From assembly GCA_020052635.1 (NCBI GenBank), contig JAGVOR010000154.1, positions 1-6,218 on the forward strand: a DNA stretch of 6,218 nt. Reading direction: 5' to 3'. The notes under the pieces are model-generated. The model searched no databases and was not told where the DNA came from. It saw only the letters and a program-made list of their open reading frames with translations. This document shows positions 1-6,218 of this stretch, piece by piece; position 1 is the first letter of the stretch, and each line of letters opens with the position of its first letter. This DNA is from Candidatus Omnitrophota bacterium (GTDB lineage: Bacteria; Omnitrophota; Gorgyraeia; Gygaellales; Profunditerraquicolaceae). The position numbers and the translations under genes are program-made.

Positions 1-18
1 CGTGTGCTCTTCCGATCT
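1..18 (+). other. Illumina sequencing adapter remnant (artefact, not genomic)
   Basis: The first 18 bases, CGTGTGCTCTTCCGATCT, match the 3' end of the standard Illumina multiplexing (read 2 / index) adapter as I remember it. The following base begins sequence that aligns in frame with release factor 2, so the junction lies between 18 and 19. An untrimmed read-through read at a contig end is the simplest explanation. The bases contribute a false GTG start at 2-4 and about five spurious residues (MCSSD, plus part of the next codon) to the open frame that follows. They should be removed before annotation or submission. Confidence 0.96.
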
Positions 19-607
19 GGGGCTCAAAAACGTTACCCTCTTGATTGAGGGGCCGTATGCTTACGGTTATTTAAAGGCTGAGCGGGGAGTGCATCGTTTA
101 GTAAGGATCTCGCCGTTTGACGCGAACAAGCGCCGGCACACCTCTTTTGCTTCGGTGGATGTTATCCCGGAGATCGAGGAAGAATTAGATGTTAAAATCG
201 AAGAGAGCGATTTAAAGATCGATGTTTACCGTTCTAAAGGCGCCGGCGGCCAAAGCGTAAATACTACCGATTCGGCGGTGCGGATTACGCATTTGCCTAC
301 CGGGATTATTGCTCAGTGTCAGAATGAGCGTTCGCAATATCAGAACAAACAAACCGCGTTAAAGATCCTCAAGGCCAGGATCTATGAAGCGCAGGCGGCC
401 CAAAAAGAAGAAGAGCTAAAAAAACAGGATGCGGATAAAAAGAAGATCGAGTGGGGCAGCCAGATCCGTTCTTATGTCCTGCATCCGTATAACTTAGTTA
501 AAGACCATCGCACGGATTTTGAAACCGGGGACAGTCAAAAGGTTTTAGGCGGGGCTTTGGATGAATTTATCGAGGCCTATTTAAAATTCAGCGCGCACAA
601 GCCATAA
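19..607 (+). CDS. prfB: Peptide chain release factor 2 (RF2), C-terminal part, 5'-truncated
   Basis: RF2 recognises UGA and UAA stop codons in the ribosomal A site and triggers peptide release. The fragment holds roughly the last 195 residues of a protein of about 365. Numbering the open frame from base 2, the stop-codon-reading tripeptide SPF is at residues 37-39 (bases 110-118), inside [19 protein letters not shown] separates RF2 from RF1, which carries a PxT motif. The peptidyl-transferase motif GGQ is at residues 82-84 (bases 245-253), in [18 protein letters not shown]. The C-terminal part has the family [10 protein letters not shown] segment and ends in [11 protein letters not shown]. 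Both functional motifs are intact, so the protein is probably active. The true start, and any programmed frameshift site of the kind known in many prfB genes, lie left of the window. The GTG at 2-4 is adapter and not a start. The first genuine codon is partial, and the glycine codon at 20-22 is the first complete one. The stop TAA (605-607) is 9 bases before secA, suggesting co-transcription. Confidence 0.95.
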
Positions 608-611
608 AGGA
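606..611 (+). promoter_or_regulatory. Ribosome-binding site of secA
   Basis: AAAGGA lies at 606-611, overlapping the prfB stop codon, with five bases before the ATG at 617. It is the only clear Shine-Dalgarno-like match near the secA 5' end. It supports 617 over later in-frame ATG codons (for example residues 32, 37 and 40), which have no comparable upstream motif. Confidence 0.75.
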
Positions 612-616
612 AAATA

Positions 617-3538
617 ATGTTAGCATTGATTAAAAAAACAATTCTCAATCGTAAGCAGGGGTTGCTTAAAAAACGGTTTCCCGATTTAAGGATTACTTTA
701 CATCCCGAAATGCCCAGCCCCTCAATGAATAAGATGGTTGAGGTCGCCCCTCTGGTGAGCTTAGTGAATTCGCTGGAAAATAAAATCAGCGCTTTAAGCG
801 ACACGCAGTTGGCGGCCAAGACAGAGGAATTCAAGGAGCATTTAAGCCGGCGCTCGGCAGAAATTAATCCTCAGATCGAAGAGCTGCAGCAGGCAATGCT
901 GAACGTGGCGATGCCTGAAGAAAAAGAAAAAATAAAAGAAAAATTAAAAATCTGCCGCAACCGGATCTTCGATGAAATCTTGCCGGAGGCCTTTGCCGTT
1001 GTCAGGGAGGCCTCCCTGCGGACAATCGGGCTGCGGCATTTTGACGTGCAGATTATCGGTGGGATTATTCTGCATGAAGGCCGGATTGCCGAGATGTCTA
1101 CCGGAGAAGGAAAAACTTTAGTTGCCACTCTTGCCGCCTACCTGAACGCCCTTTTGGGCAAAGGAGTGCATGTGGTGACGGTCAACGATTACTTAGCCCG
1201 CCGCGACCGGGAATGGATGGGCCCGATTTATGAATTTTTAGGCTTATCCGTCGGGACCATCCAGCATAATATGTCGGATGCGGAAAGAAAGATTGCTTAT
1301 GCCTGCGATATTACTTACGGGACGAATAACGAGTTCGGTTTTGATTATCTGCGTGACAACATGAAATATTCTACCCAGGACCTGGCGCAGAGGCCTTTTT
1401 ATTACGCGATCGTCGATGAAGTCGATTCGATTCTCATTGATGAAGCCCGCACCCCCTTGATTATCTCCGGGCCGGCGGAGGAATCTACGGAGAAATATTA
1501 CACCGCCAAAAAAATCGCCGATCAATTATCCGGTCGCAGGGTTACCGAGCGGGATGAGATCGATGCCAAATATAAAGGGATAGATTTAGGTAAAGGTTTT
1601 GATTACGTAGCGGATGAAAAGGCGCAAACCGTCGCCCTGACCGAAGACGGAGAGATGAAGGCCTCCCGGCTTTGGGGGGTCGATACACTGCATTCTTTAG
1701 AGACGATTGATTACCGGCACCATACGATCCAGGCGTTGCGGGCCAAAGAGTTTTTTGAGCGGGATGTGGATTATGTGATCAAGGACGGCGGGGTGATTAT
1801 TGTCGATGAATTTACCGGCAGGATGATGCCCGGCCGGCGCTGGTCGGACGGTTTGCACCAGGCGGTGGAATCCAAAGAGGGTTTAAAAATCGAGCGGGAG
1901 AATCAAACTTTAGCTACGGTTACCTTTCAGAATTATTTCCGGATGTATGAAAAATTAGCCGGGATGACCGGGACGGCTTTTACGGAGTCCAATGAGTTTA
2001 AAAGCATTTACCAGCTGGATGTAGTAGTTCTGCCGACTAACCGGCCGCTGGTACGCAAAAATTATCCGGACCGGATTTACAAAACGGAAGAAGAAAAATT
2101 ATCCGCGGTGGTTGAAGAAATTGCGGAATTAAGCAAGTCCGGCAAACCGGTATTAGTCGGGACGATCACCATCGATAAATCCGAGCAGCTTTCATCAATG
2201 CTTACCCGGCGGGGAATTAAGCATCAGGTTTTAAACGCCAAGTACCATGAAATGGAGGCGCAGATTATCGCCCAGGCCGGCAGTTACCAGGGGGTAACGA
2301 TTGCGACGAATATGGCCGGCCGCGGTACAGACATCCTTTTAGGGGGCAATCCGGAATTTATCGCTAAAAACGTGGCCCGGCAAAAATTGGACCCGGCGGA
2401 TCCGCATTACCAACAGGAGTATAAAAAATTACTCGAGCATTATAAATCCGCCTGTTCCGTTGAGCATGATAAAGTGGTAAGCCTGGGGGGCTTGCATGTT
2501 TTGGGTACGGAGCGGCACGAAGCCAGAAGGATCGATAATCAGCTGCGCGGCCGCTGCGGCCGCCAGGGTGACCCGGGAAGCTCGCGGTTTTACGTTTCTT
2601 TAAAGGACGACCTGATGCGTCTATTCGGGAGCGACCGGATTATCGGGCTGATGGAAAAATTGGGCTTGGAGGCCGGCCAGGTGATCGAGCATCCCTGGGT
2701 GAGCGGTTCGATCGAGATTGCCCAGCGGCGGGTTGAGCAGCACAACTTTGAGATTAGAAAACAGCTGTTGGAATATGATAACGTAATGAACAAGCAGCGG
2801 GAGATTATTTACGGCCAGCGCCGGCAGATTCTGGAAGGCTTTTCTTTACGGGAAAACATTGTCGGGATTATTACCCGGCTGATCCAGGATTATTTAAAAG
2901 TTTATCAGCAGCAGGAGGCCGGCGGTTTGGATATTGCCGGTTTAGTCAGTTTTGTGAATTTGAACTTCGGGCTGCAAATGACTAAAGAGGTGCTGGATCA
3001 TCTTAGCGATGAGCAGGCCGGTGAAAAATTAACCGCAGAGCTTTTAGCGGCTTATGAAAATAAAGAGCAGTTAATCGGATCTGACTTGTTGCGTAATTTA
3101 GAGCGGATGGTGTTTTTACAGATTATCGATAGCAAGTGGAAGGATCATCTTTACGCCATGGATAGCTTACGTGAGGGGATTGGCCTGCGGGCTTATGGGC
3201 AGCGCGATCCGCTGATTGAATATAAACGCGAGGCTTTCGGTATGTTTAGCCAGATGATCACTGCGATTGAAGAGGATGCAGTGCAGACGGTTTATAAGTT
3301 GGAGGCAGTCAAACCCCAAAGTTTCCGCGGGGTTTTTAGTTCAGTGCCCAAGGAATTAAGCCACGAGGAATTATCCCAGTTTCCGGATTCCGCTTTGGCG
3401 AGCGATTTAGCAGAGCCTTCTGGTAGCTTGCCGCAACCTTCTGCCAAACCCATCCAATCGCATCAAACCAAGGTTGGCCGTAACGAACCTTGCCCTTGCG
3501 GTTCAGGGAAGAAATATAAGAAGTGTTGCGGAGAATGA
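617..3538 (+). CDS. secA: Preprotein translocase ATPase SecA
   Basis: SecA is the cytoplasmic and peripheral-membrane motor that pushes unfolded preproteins through SecYEG using ATP. The 973-residue protein is complete. Walker A is at 160-167 (MSTGEGKT) and Walker B DEVD at 267-270, followed by [30 protein letters not shown] is at 235-248. The preprotein cross-linking region spans about 285-410, with [13 protein letters not shown] just after it. LAGMTGTA is at 447-454 and starts the second nucleotide-binding domain, which contains [10 protein letters not shown] (564-573) and an arginine-finger region [16 protein letters not shown] (638-652). The helical scaffold and wing regions follow, to about 890. 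A variable linker leads to a zinc-binding tail with C959, C961, C970 and C971 ([13 protein letters not shown]), which in the family binds SecB or phospholipid. Compared with the E. coli protein from memory, motifs from Walker A to Walker B are shifted by +58 residues. The extra length sits before Walker A: about 22 residues before the LSD motif (60-62) and about 36 between EFKEHL and PEAFAVV. All catalytic motifs are intact. The gene sits 9 bases after prfB and overlaps lnt by ATGA. Confidence 0.98.
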   Translation: MLALIKKTILNRKQGLLKKRFPDLRITLHPEMPSPSMNKMVEVAPLVSLVNSLENKISALSDTQLAAKTEEFKEHLSRRSAEINPQIEELQQAMLNVAMPEEKEKIKEKLKICRNRIFDEILPEAFAVVREASLRTIGLRHFDVQIIGGIILHEGRIAEMSTGEGKTLVATLAAYLNALLGKGVHVVTVNDYLARRDREWMGPIYEFLGLSVGTIQHNMSDAERKIAYACDITYGTNNEFGFDYLRDNMKYSTQDLAQRPFYYAIVDEVDSILIDEARTPLIISGPAEESTEKYYTAKKIADQLSGRRVTERDEIDAKYKGIDLGKGFDYVADEKAQTVALTEDGEMKASRLWGVDTLHSLETIDYRHHTIQALRAKEFFERDVDYVIKDGGVIIVDEFTGRMMPGRRWSDGLHQAVESKEGLKIERENQTLATVTFQNYFRMYEKLAGMTGTAFTESNEFKSIYQLDVVVLPTNRPLVRKNYPDRIYKTEEEKLSAVVEEIAELSKSGKPVLVGTITIDKSEQLSSMLTRRGIKHQVLNAKYHEMEAQIIAQAGSYQGVTIATNMAGRGTDILLGGNPEFIAKNVARQKLDPADPHYQQEYKKLLEHYKSACSVEHDKVVSLGGLHVLGTERHEARRIDNQLRGRCGRQGDPGSSRFYVSLKDDLMRLFGSDRIIGLMEKLGLEAGQVIEHPWVSGSIEIAQRRVEQHNFEIRKQLLEYDNVMNKQREIIYGQRRQILEGFSLRENIVGIITRLIQDYLKVYQQQEAGGLDIAGLVSFVNLNFGLQMTKEVLDHLSDEQAGEKLTAELLAAYENKEQLIGSDLLRNLERMVFLQIIDSKWKDHLYAMDSLREGIGLRAYGQRDPLIEYKREAFGMFSQMITAIEEDAVQTVYKLEAVKPQSFRGVFSSVPKELSHEELSQFPDSALASDLAEPSGSLPQPSAKPIQSHQTKVGRNEPCPCGSGKKYKKCCGE
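3535..3538 (+). other. secA/lnt ATGA stop-start overlap
   Basis: The ATG at 3535-3537 and the secA TGA at 3536-3538 share ATGA, a usual sign of translational coupling. The only upstream GGAG (3530-3533) is one base from the ATG, too close for a normal Shine-Dalgarno site. Re-initiation by ribosomes leaving secA is therefore the likely route. An in-frame GTG at 3523 with AGGGA 13 bases upstream is a weaker alternative start. Confidence 0.75.
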
Positions 3539-5079
3539 TCCATTTACTTTTACCCGCCTTTTCAGCGCTGCTTTTATCCCTTTCATTTTGCAGTTTTAAA
3601 CTCGGGATCCTTGCCTGGTGTGCCCTGATACCTTTATATGCCGGTCTTGAAAATAAGCCGTTGCGTTTCCATCTGGGGGCGGCTTTTTTGGCAGGAGCAG
3701 TTTTTTGGAGCCTGACAATTTATTGGCTGATCCATGTTACTTTACTCGGCCAGATAATCCTGATTTTGTATCTTGCACTGTATTTGGGGCTTTTTGGCGG
3801 GGCGGTCTATTTTTCAGGTTCCTTGCCGGTTTATTGCCGCCTGTTCTTTTTACCGGCCACCTGGGTTTTACTGGAATATCTGCGCGGTTATTTATTTACC
3901 GGCCTGCCCTGGGCTTTAGTCGGCCTCTCTCAAGCCCGGAATTTAGCGGTGATTCAAATCGCGGAGATTACCGGAACCTGGGGGGTTAGTTTCCTGGTTG
4001 TGCTGGTTAATACCGCGCTTTATTTATACTGGCGCAGGTTCGCCGGCGTAAAAATCATATATCTTTGCGCTGGCTTCCTGGCGCTATCGCTGGGTTACGG
4101 TTTTGTGAAATTATCCGTTTATCCGGCCAAACACCCTCATTCAATACCGCTTAAGGTTTCGGTAGTGCAAGGCAATATCCCCCAGGAGTCAAAGTGGGAT
4201 GCCCGAGCGGTAACCTTTATCCAAGACCGCTACCGCCGGCTGAGCGATGCCGCGGCTGCGGATAAGCCACAGTTAATCATCTGGCCAGAATCATCAGTCC
4301 CCGGCCTCTGGGGCAGGGATGAGGATCAGTTTATTCAGGTGTTATCCCTGGCTTATAAGTTGGATACGTATCTTTTAGTGGGCGCGGTTTCGTATCTTGA
4401 CCAAAACTATTTTAATAGCGCTTTATTAGTCGGCCCCGGCGGGCATCCGGCGGGCATTTATCATAAACTTCATTTGGTGCCTTTCGGCGAATACGTGCCG
4501 CTAAAGAAGGCCCTGCCGTTTTTAGAAACGATTGCTCCGATTGGAGATATTACACCGGGGGAAGAACATACCATTTTCAAGTTAGATTCGACTGAATTTG
4601 AAAAGCCACTGCGTGCTTCTGCGCAGAGGCGCGCACCGGCCGATCCGGTTGGGCCGGGTGCTGCACAGTTCGGCGTGTTGATTTGTTTTGAGGATCTTTT
4701 CCCGGAGCTATCCCGTAAGTTGGTAAAAGAGGGGGCGGTGTTTTTAGTGAATATCACCAATGATGCTTGGTACAAAAAAAGCACCGCCGCTTATCAGCAT
4801 TTTACGGCCTCGGTTTTGCGGGCGGTTGAGAATCGGGTGTATCTGGCCCGCGCTGCCAATACCGGGATCAGCGGGTTTGTCGACCCCGCCGGCCGGGTTT
4901 TAGGAGTCGTAGCGGATTCCGGGGGAAATGAAATTTTTGTCACCGGGATCAGTACACAGAGTATTTATTTAACCAAATCTAAACGCACACTTTATAACCG
5001 CTGGGGTGATTTTTTTATCCTGCTTTGCCTGCTGTTTGACGCCGGTGCTGCAGTATATTTATTAAATAAAAAAAGATGA
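3535..5079 (+). CDS. lnt: Apolipoprotein N-acyltransferase Lnt
   Basis: Lnt adds the third acyl chain to the N-terminal cysteine of lipoproteins at the inner membrane, using phospholipid as donor, which readies them for transport to the outer membrane. The 514-residue length is close to E. coli Lnt (512). Several hydrophobic segments fill residues 1-195. They are followed by a nitrilase-fold domain that begins [16 protein letters not shown] (207-222), and a last membrane segment lies at about 492-510. The nitrilase catalytic triad is visible: E252 in [11 protein letters not shown]311 in [14 protein letters not shown], and C384 in [12 protein letters not shown]. The conserved family glutamate is at E319 (FGEYVP). 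NITNDAWY and [16 protein letters not shown] follow, as expected. Residues about 357-378, just before the catalytic cysteine, are an unusual Ala/Pro/Arg-rich stretch encoded by a GC-rich palindromic DNA segment (see the repeat). It falls in a loop that varies in length between homologues, so activity may be kept. The ATG at 3535 was chosen because it overlaps the secA stop, as at the next junction. A GTG start at 3523 would add four residues. Confidence 0.96.
   Translation: MIHLLLPAFSALLLSLSFCSFKLGILAWCALIPLYAGLENKPLRFHLGAAFLAGAVFWSLTIYWLIHVTLLGQIILILYLALYLGLFGGAVYFSGSLPVYCRLFFLPATWVLLEYLRGYLFTGLPWALVGLSQARNLAVIQIAEITGTWGVSFLVVLVNTALYLYWRRFAGVKIIYLCAGFLALSLGYGFVKLSVYPAKHPHSIPLKVSVVQGNIPQESKWDARAVTFIQDRYRRLSDAAAADKPQLIIWPESSVPGLWGRDEDQFIQVLSLAYKLDTYLLVGAVSYLDQNYFNSALLVGPGGHPAGIYHKLHLVPFGEYVPLKKALPFLETIAPIGDITPGEEHTIFKLDSTEFEKPLRASAQRRAPADPVGPGAAQFGVLICFEDLFPELSRKLVKEGAVFLVNITNDAWYKKSTAAYQHFTASVLRAVENRVYLARAANTGISGFVDPAGRVLGVVADSGGNEIFVTGISTQSIYLTKSKRTLYNRWGDFFILLCLLFDAGAAVYLLNKKR
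4608..4669 (+). repeat. GC-rich imperfect palindromic segment inside lnt (possible inserted repeat element)
   Basis: This 62-base stretch is about 71% G+C, richer than the sequence on either side. Inner arms GCACCGGCC (4633-4641) and GGCCGGGTGC (4652-4661) pair over nine positions with one bulged base and a 10-base loop. The outer bases ACTG..TGC (4608-4616) can pair with GCACAGT (4663-4669), allowing a two-base bulge. A perfect 8-base palindrome, CTGCGCAG, sits at 4619-4626. The segment is in frame and encodes the [24 protein letters not shown] stretch, for which I know no counterpart in Lnt. Structure and position resemble in-gene palindromic elements such as those described in Rickettsia. 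Only one copy is visible, so calling it a mobile or dispersed repeat is inference. Confidence 0.5.
5076..5079 (+). other. lnt/M23 peptidase ATGA stop-start overlap
   Basis: The peptidase ATG (5076-5078) and the lnt TGA (5077-5079) share ATGA. The preceding bases are an A-rich run (ATTAAATAAAAAAAG) with no recognisable Shine-Dalgarno motif. Translation of the peptidase therefore probably depends on coupling to lnt, which places it in the same operon. Confidence 0.75.
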
Positions 5080-5564
5080 TCCGAAGAATCCTATCGGTTT
5101 GTTTGATTTTAATCTGTGTTTACGTCTTTCTGGGGATTAGCTCTCTGGATAAGCATTATTTTATCTGCCCGATTGAATACAAAACCGACCTGATTGTCCG
5201 CCATGACCACCGGGGTAACGGTGCTTTTGCTTCTAAGCGCAGCGGCCAAAGAATGCACAAAGGTCTTGATCTTTTAGCGGATGTCGGCACCCCGGTTTAT
5301 GCCGCTAAAAGCGGTAAAGTCATCACTGCCGCGCAGAATTCAGGAATGGGCAAATATGTGGTTATCCGGCACCGGGATGAAATGACCACTCTTTACGGTC
5401 ACCTTTCTAGAATTTCTGTGCACCGGGGTGATGATGTGCGCCAGGGACAGGTGGTCGGGAGGGTCGGTAAAACCGGCAATGCCCAAGCTCAAGATATGCT
5501 TTCGCATTTACATTTCGAAGTAAGAAAAAACGGATCTCCGGTTGACCCCTTGGGATATCTTTAG
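5076..5564 (+). CDS. Small membrane-anchored or secreted M23 (LytM-type) peptidase
   Basis: This 162-residue protein has a short positively charged start (MIRR) and one hydrophobic segment at about 5-22, which could be a signal peptide or a membrane anchor. It is followed directly by an M23 metallopeptidase domain at about 45-160. Family enzymes cut peptide cross-links in peptidoglycan. All usual zinc and catalytic residues are present: H61 and D65 (HKGLD), H109 (YGHL), and H144 and H146 (HLHFEV). I therefore expect an active enzyme rather than a degenerate activator of the EnvC/NlpD kind. GTPVYAAKSGKVI and the GDDVRQGQVVGRVGKTGNA stretch are typical of the fold. The protein lacks the coiled coil, LysM or SH3 regions seen in many larger M23 proteins. 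No lipobox is evident, so it is probably not an Lnt substrate although it is coupled to lnt. The exact bond cleaved cannot be told from the sequence. Confidence 0.92.
   Translation: MIRRILSVCLILICVYVFLGISSLDKHYFICPIEYKTDLIVRHDHRGNGAFASKRSGQRMHKGLDLLADVGTPVYAAKSGKVITAAQNSGMGKYVVIRHRDEMTTLYGHLSRISVHRGDDVRQGQVVGRVGKTGNAQAQDMLSHLHFEVRKNGSPVDPLGYL
5561..5564. other. Interlocked convergent stop codons
   Basis: The sequence TTAG serves both strands. The plus-strand peptidase ends with TAG at 5562-5564, and the minus-strand CDF transporter ends with TAA read from 5563 to 5561. There is no intergenic space and no obvious hairpin plus T-run at the junction. Any terminator must lie inside the opposite gene, or the transcripts overlap. 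Confidence 0.9.
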
Positions 5565-6218
5565 TTTTCTTGGGGCTCCATGTGCACGACTACGTCGGTA
5601 ATCCCGGGGATCGCGGATTTAATCGTTTCCTCGATGCGGTAGCTGATCTGGTGGGCGCAATCGATATGCATGCTGCGGTTAACCTGCACATGTAAATCTA
5701 TGTGGATATCATCGATGCGGCCCCGGCTGCGGATTTTATGGCAGGCTTTTACCCCATCTATTTTTAATACGATATCTTTAACCTTTTGATCATTCAGGAA
5801 AACCGCCGTATCGCAAAGAACATCCGAACTTTCTTTAACGATTTTAAAGGCGGCATAAGCAATAAATAAAGCAATCATGATTGTGACGATCGCATCGATT
5901 AAGGGGAATCCCAGCCGGGTAACTACCAGGGAAATAATGACCGCCGCCGAAGTAACAATATCCGCCCGGGTATGCAAAGAGTCAGCAATGAGGATATCAC
6001 TTTTTAATTCTTTGCCTTTATTATATTCATAACGCATCAACCCGGTATTTACCGCCATCGTGATCAGCATGATGATAAAGCTGGCCGGGTTAACTTCAAA
6101 GGCTACGGGTGCAAAGAGGCGTTGCCAACCGGTTTTTCCCAGGTTAAAGGCCACGACAAAAAGCAGCCCGGCAATCCCCAGAGAAAAAAGGGTTTCGTAT
6201 TTTTTATGCCCGTAAGGA
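5561..6218 (-). CDS. Cation diffusion facilitator (CDF) family metal transporter, 5'-truncated by the window edge
   Basis: CDF transporters export Zn, Fe, Mn, Co or related divalent ions by proton antiport. The frame is open from the stop at 5561 to the right edge, giving 218 visible residues of a protein of about 290-300. It begins with the family motif PYGHKKYET, which normally follows the second membrane helix. The GTG at 6154-6152 is therefore internal and should not be taken as the start. Visible membrane segments are at about residues 9-27, 43-61, 83-101 and 106-125. The metal-site motif HxxxD is at residues 82-86 (HTRAD, bases 5974-5960) in ADSLHTRADIVTSA. A cytoplasmic dimerisation domain (about 128-218) contains DDIHIDLHVQVNRSMHIDCAH and ends DVVVHMEPQEN, the usual family ending. 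The partner metal-site residues in helix 2 are outside the window, so metal preference cannot be predicted. The gene is convergent with the secA-lnt group and presumably has its own promoter to the right. Confidence 0.94.
   Translation of the reverse strand, partial: PYGHKKYETLFSLGIAGLLFVVAFNLGKTGWQRLFAPVAFEVNPASFIIMLITMAVNTGLMRYEYNKGKELKSDILIADSLHTRADIVTSAAVIISLVVTRLGFPLIDAIVTIMIALFIAYAAFKIVKESSDVLCDTAVFLNDQKVKDIVLKIDGVKACHKIRSRGRIDDIHIDLHVQVNRSMHIDCAHQISYRIEETIKSAIPGITDVVVHMEPQEN

Noticed and set aside
245..262. GGQSVN instead of GGQHVN in RF2 as a possible loss of function
   Set aside because: The GGQ itself is intact, and serine after GGQ is, to my knowledge, found in functional bacterial release factors, so it is not a sign of degeneration.
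1244..1525. Minus-strand open frame within secA
   Set aside because: It is antisense to the conserved SecA Walker B region, and its open frame is a by-product of codon use there. No ribosome-binding site or family resemblance was seen.
2545..2570. GGCCGC-rich palindrome in secA (CGCGGCCGCTGCGGCCGC) as a possible regulatory hairpin
   Set aside because: It encodes the highly conserved RGRCGRQGD arginine-finger region. Repeated arginine and glycine codons explain the inverted pattern.
3705..3989. Plus-strand 94-residue open frame in an alternative frame of lnt
   Set aside because: It overlaps the Lnt membrane region. Its hydrophobic and aromatic composition is a shifted-frame echo, with no independent start signal.
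4684..4692. Phenylalanine after the Lnt catalytic cysteine (CFE) where E. coli has CYE
   Set aside because: From memory the tyrosine matters in E. coli, but CFE is frequent in Lnt homologues, and the triad E252, K311, C384 is complete.
4470..4784. Minus-strand open frame of 104 residues across the lnt palindromic segment
   Set aside because: It lies wholly inside lnt, which has clear family motifs. Its translation (e.g. [15 protein letters not shown]) resembles nothing I know, and the open frame is explained by the GC-rich insert lacking stops.

Overview
The window looks like one end of a metagenome-type contig from an uncultured diderm (Gram-negative-type) bacterium. It carries four tightly packed plus-strand genes and one convergent minus-strand gene. 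The diderm inference rests on an intact lnt gene (apolipoprotein N-acyltransferase) beside secA and a LytM-type peptidase. Base composition is mid-range and coding density is nearly complete. The style (prfB-secA-lnt order, SecA with N-terminal insertions) makes me think of a PVC/FCB-neighbourhood candidate phylum such as Omnitrophota. That is a guess from gene style and cannot be proved from the window.

Layout. Bases 1-18 are not genomic: they match the 3' end of the Illumina index (read 2) adapter. Real sequence starts at 19, inside prfB (release factor 2), which ends at 607. A good ribosome-binding site then leads into secA (617-3538), which overlaps lnt (3535-5079) by ATGA. lnt overlaps a small M23 (LytM-like) peptidase gene (5076-5564) by a second ATGA. 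The peptidase stop interlocks with the stop of a cation diffusion facilitator (CDF) gene on the other strand (5561 to beyond 6218), which runs off the right edge. No stretch over 300 bases lacks a gene. I see no RNA gene, CRISPR array, insertion sequence or clear terminator.

How the genes fit together. The plus-strand genes look like one transcription unit: translation termination (RF2), the ATPase that drives protein export through SecYEG, the enzyme that completes lipoprotein acylation, and a membrane-anchored or secreted cell-wall peptidase. The last three form a sensible envelope-assembly set. The CDF gene is separate and convergent, probably exporting divalent metals.

What stands out: (1) adapter contamination at the left edge, which also creates a false GTG start; (2) a GC-rich, imperfectly palindromic, in-frame segment of about 62 bp in lnt just before the catalytic cysteine, resembling a small palindromic repeat inserted into a gene; (3) two N-terminal insertions in SecA totalling about 58 residues relative to E. 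coli; (4) a CDF gene truncated by the window, whose apparent GTG start is internal. I do not see a previously undescribed multi-gene system here; the genes are core housekeeping and envelope functions.
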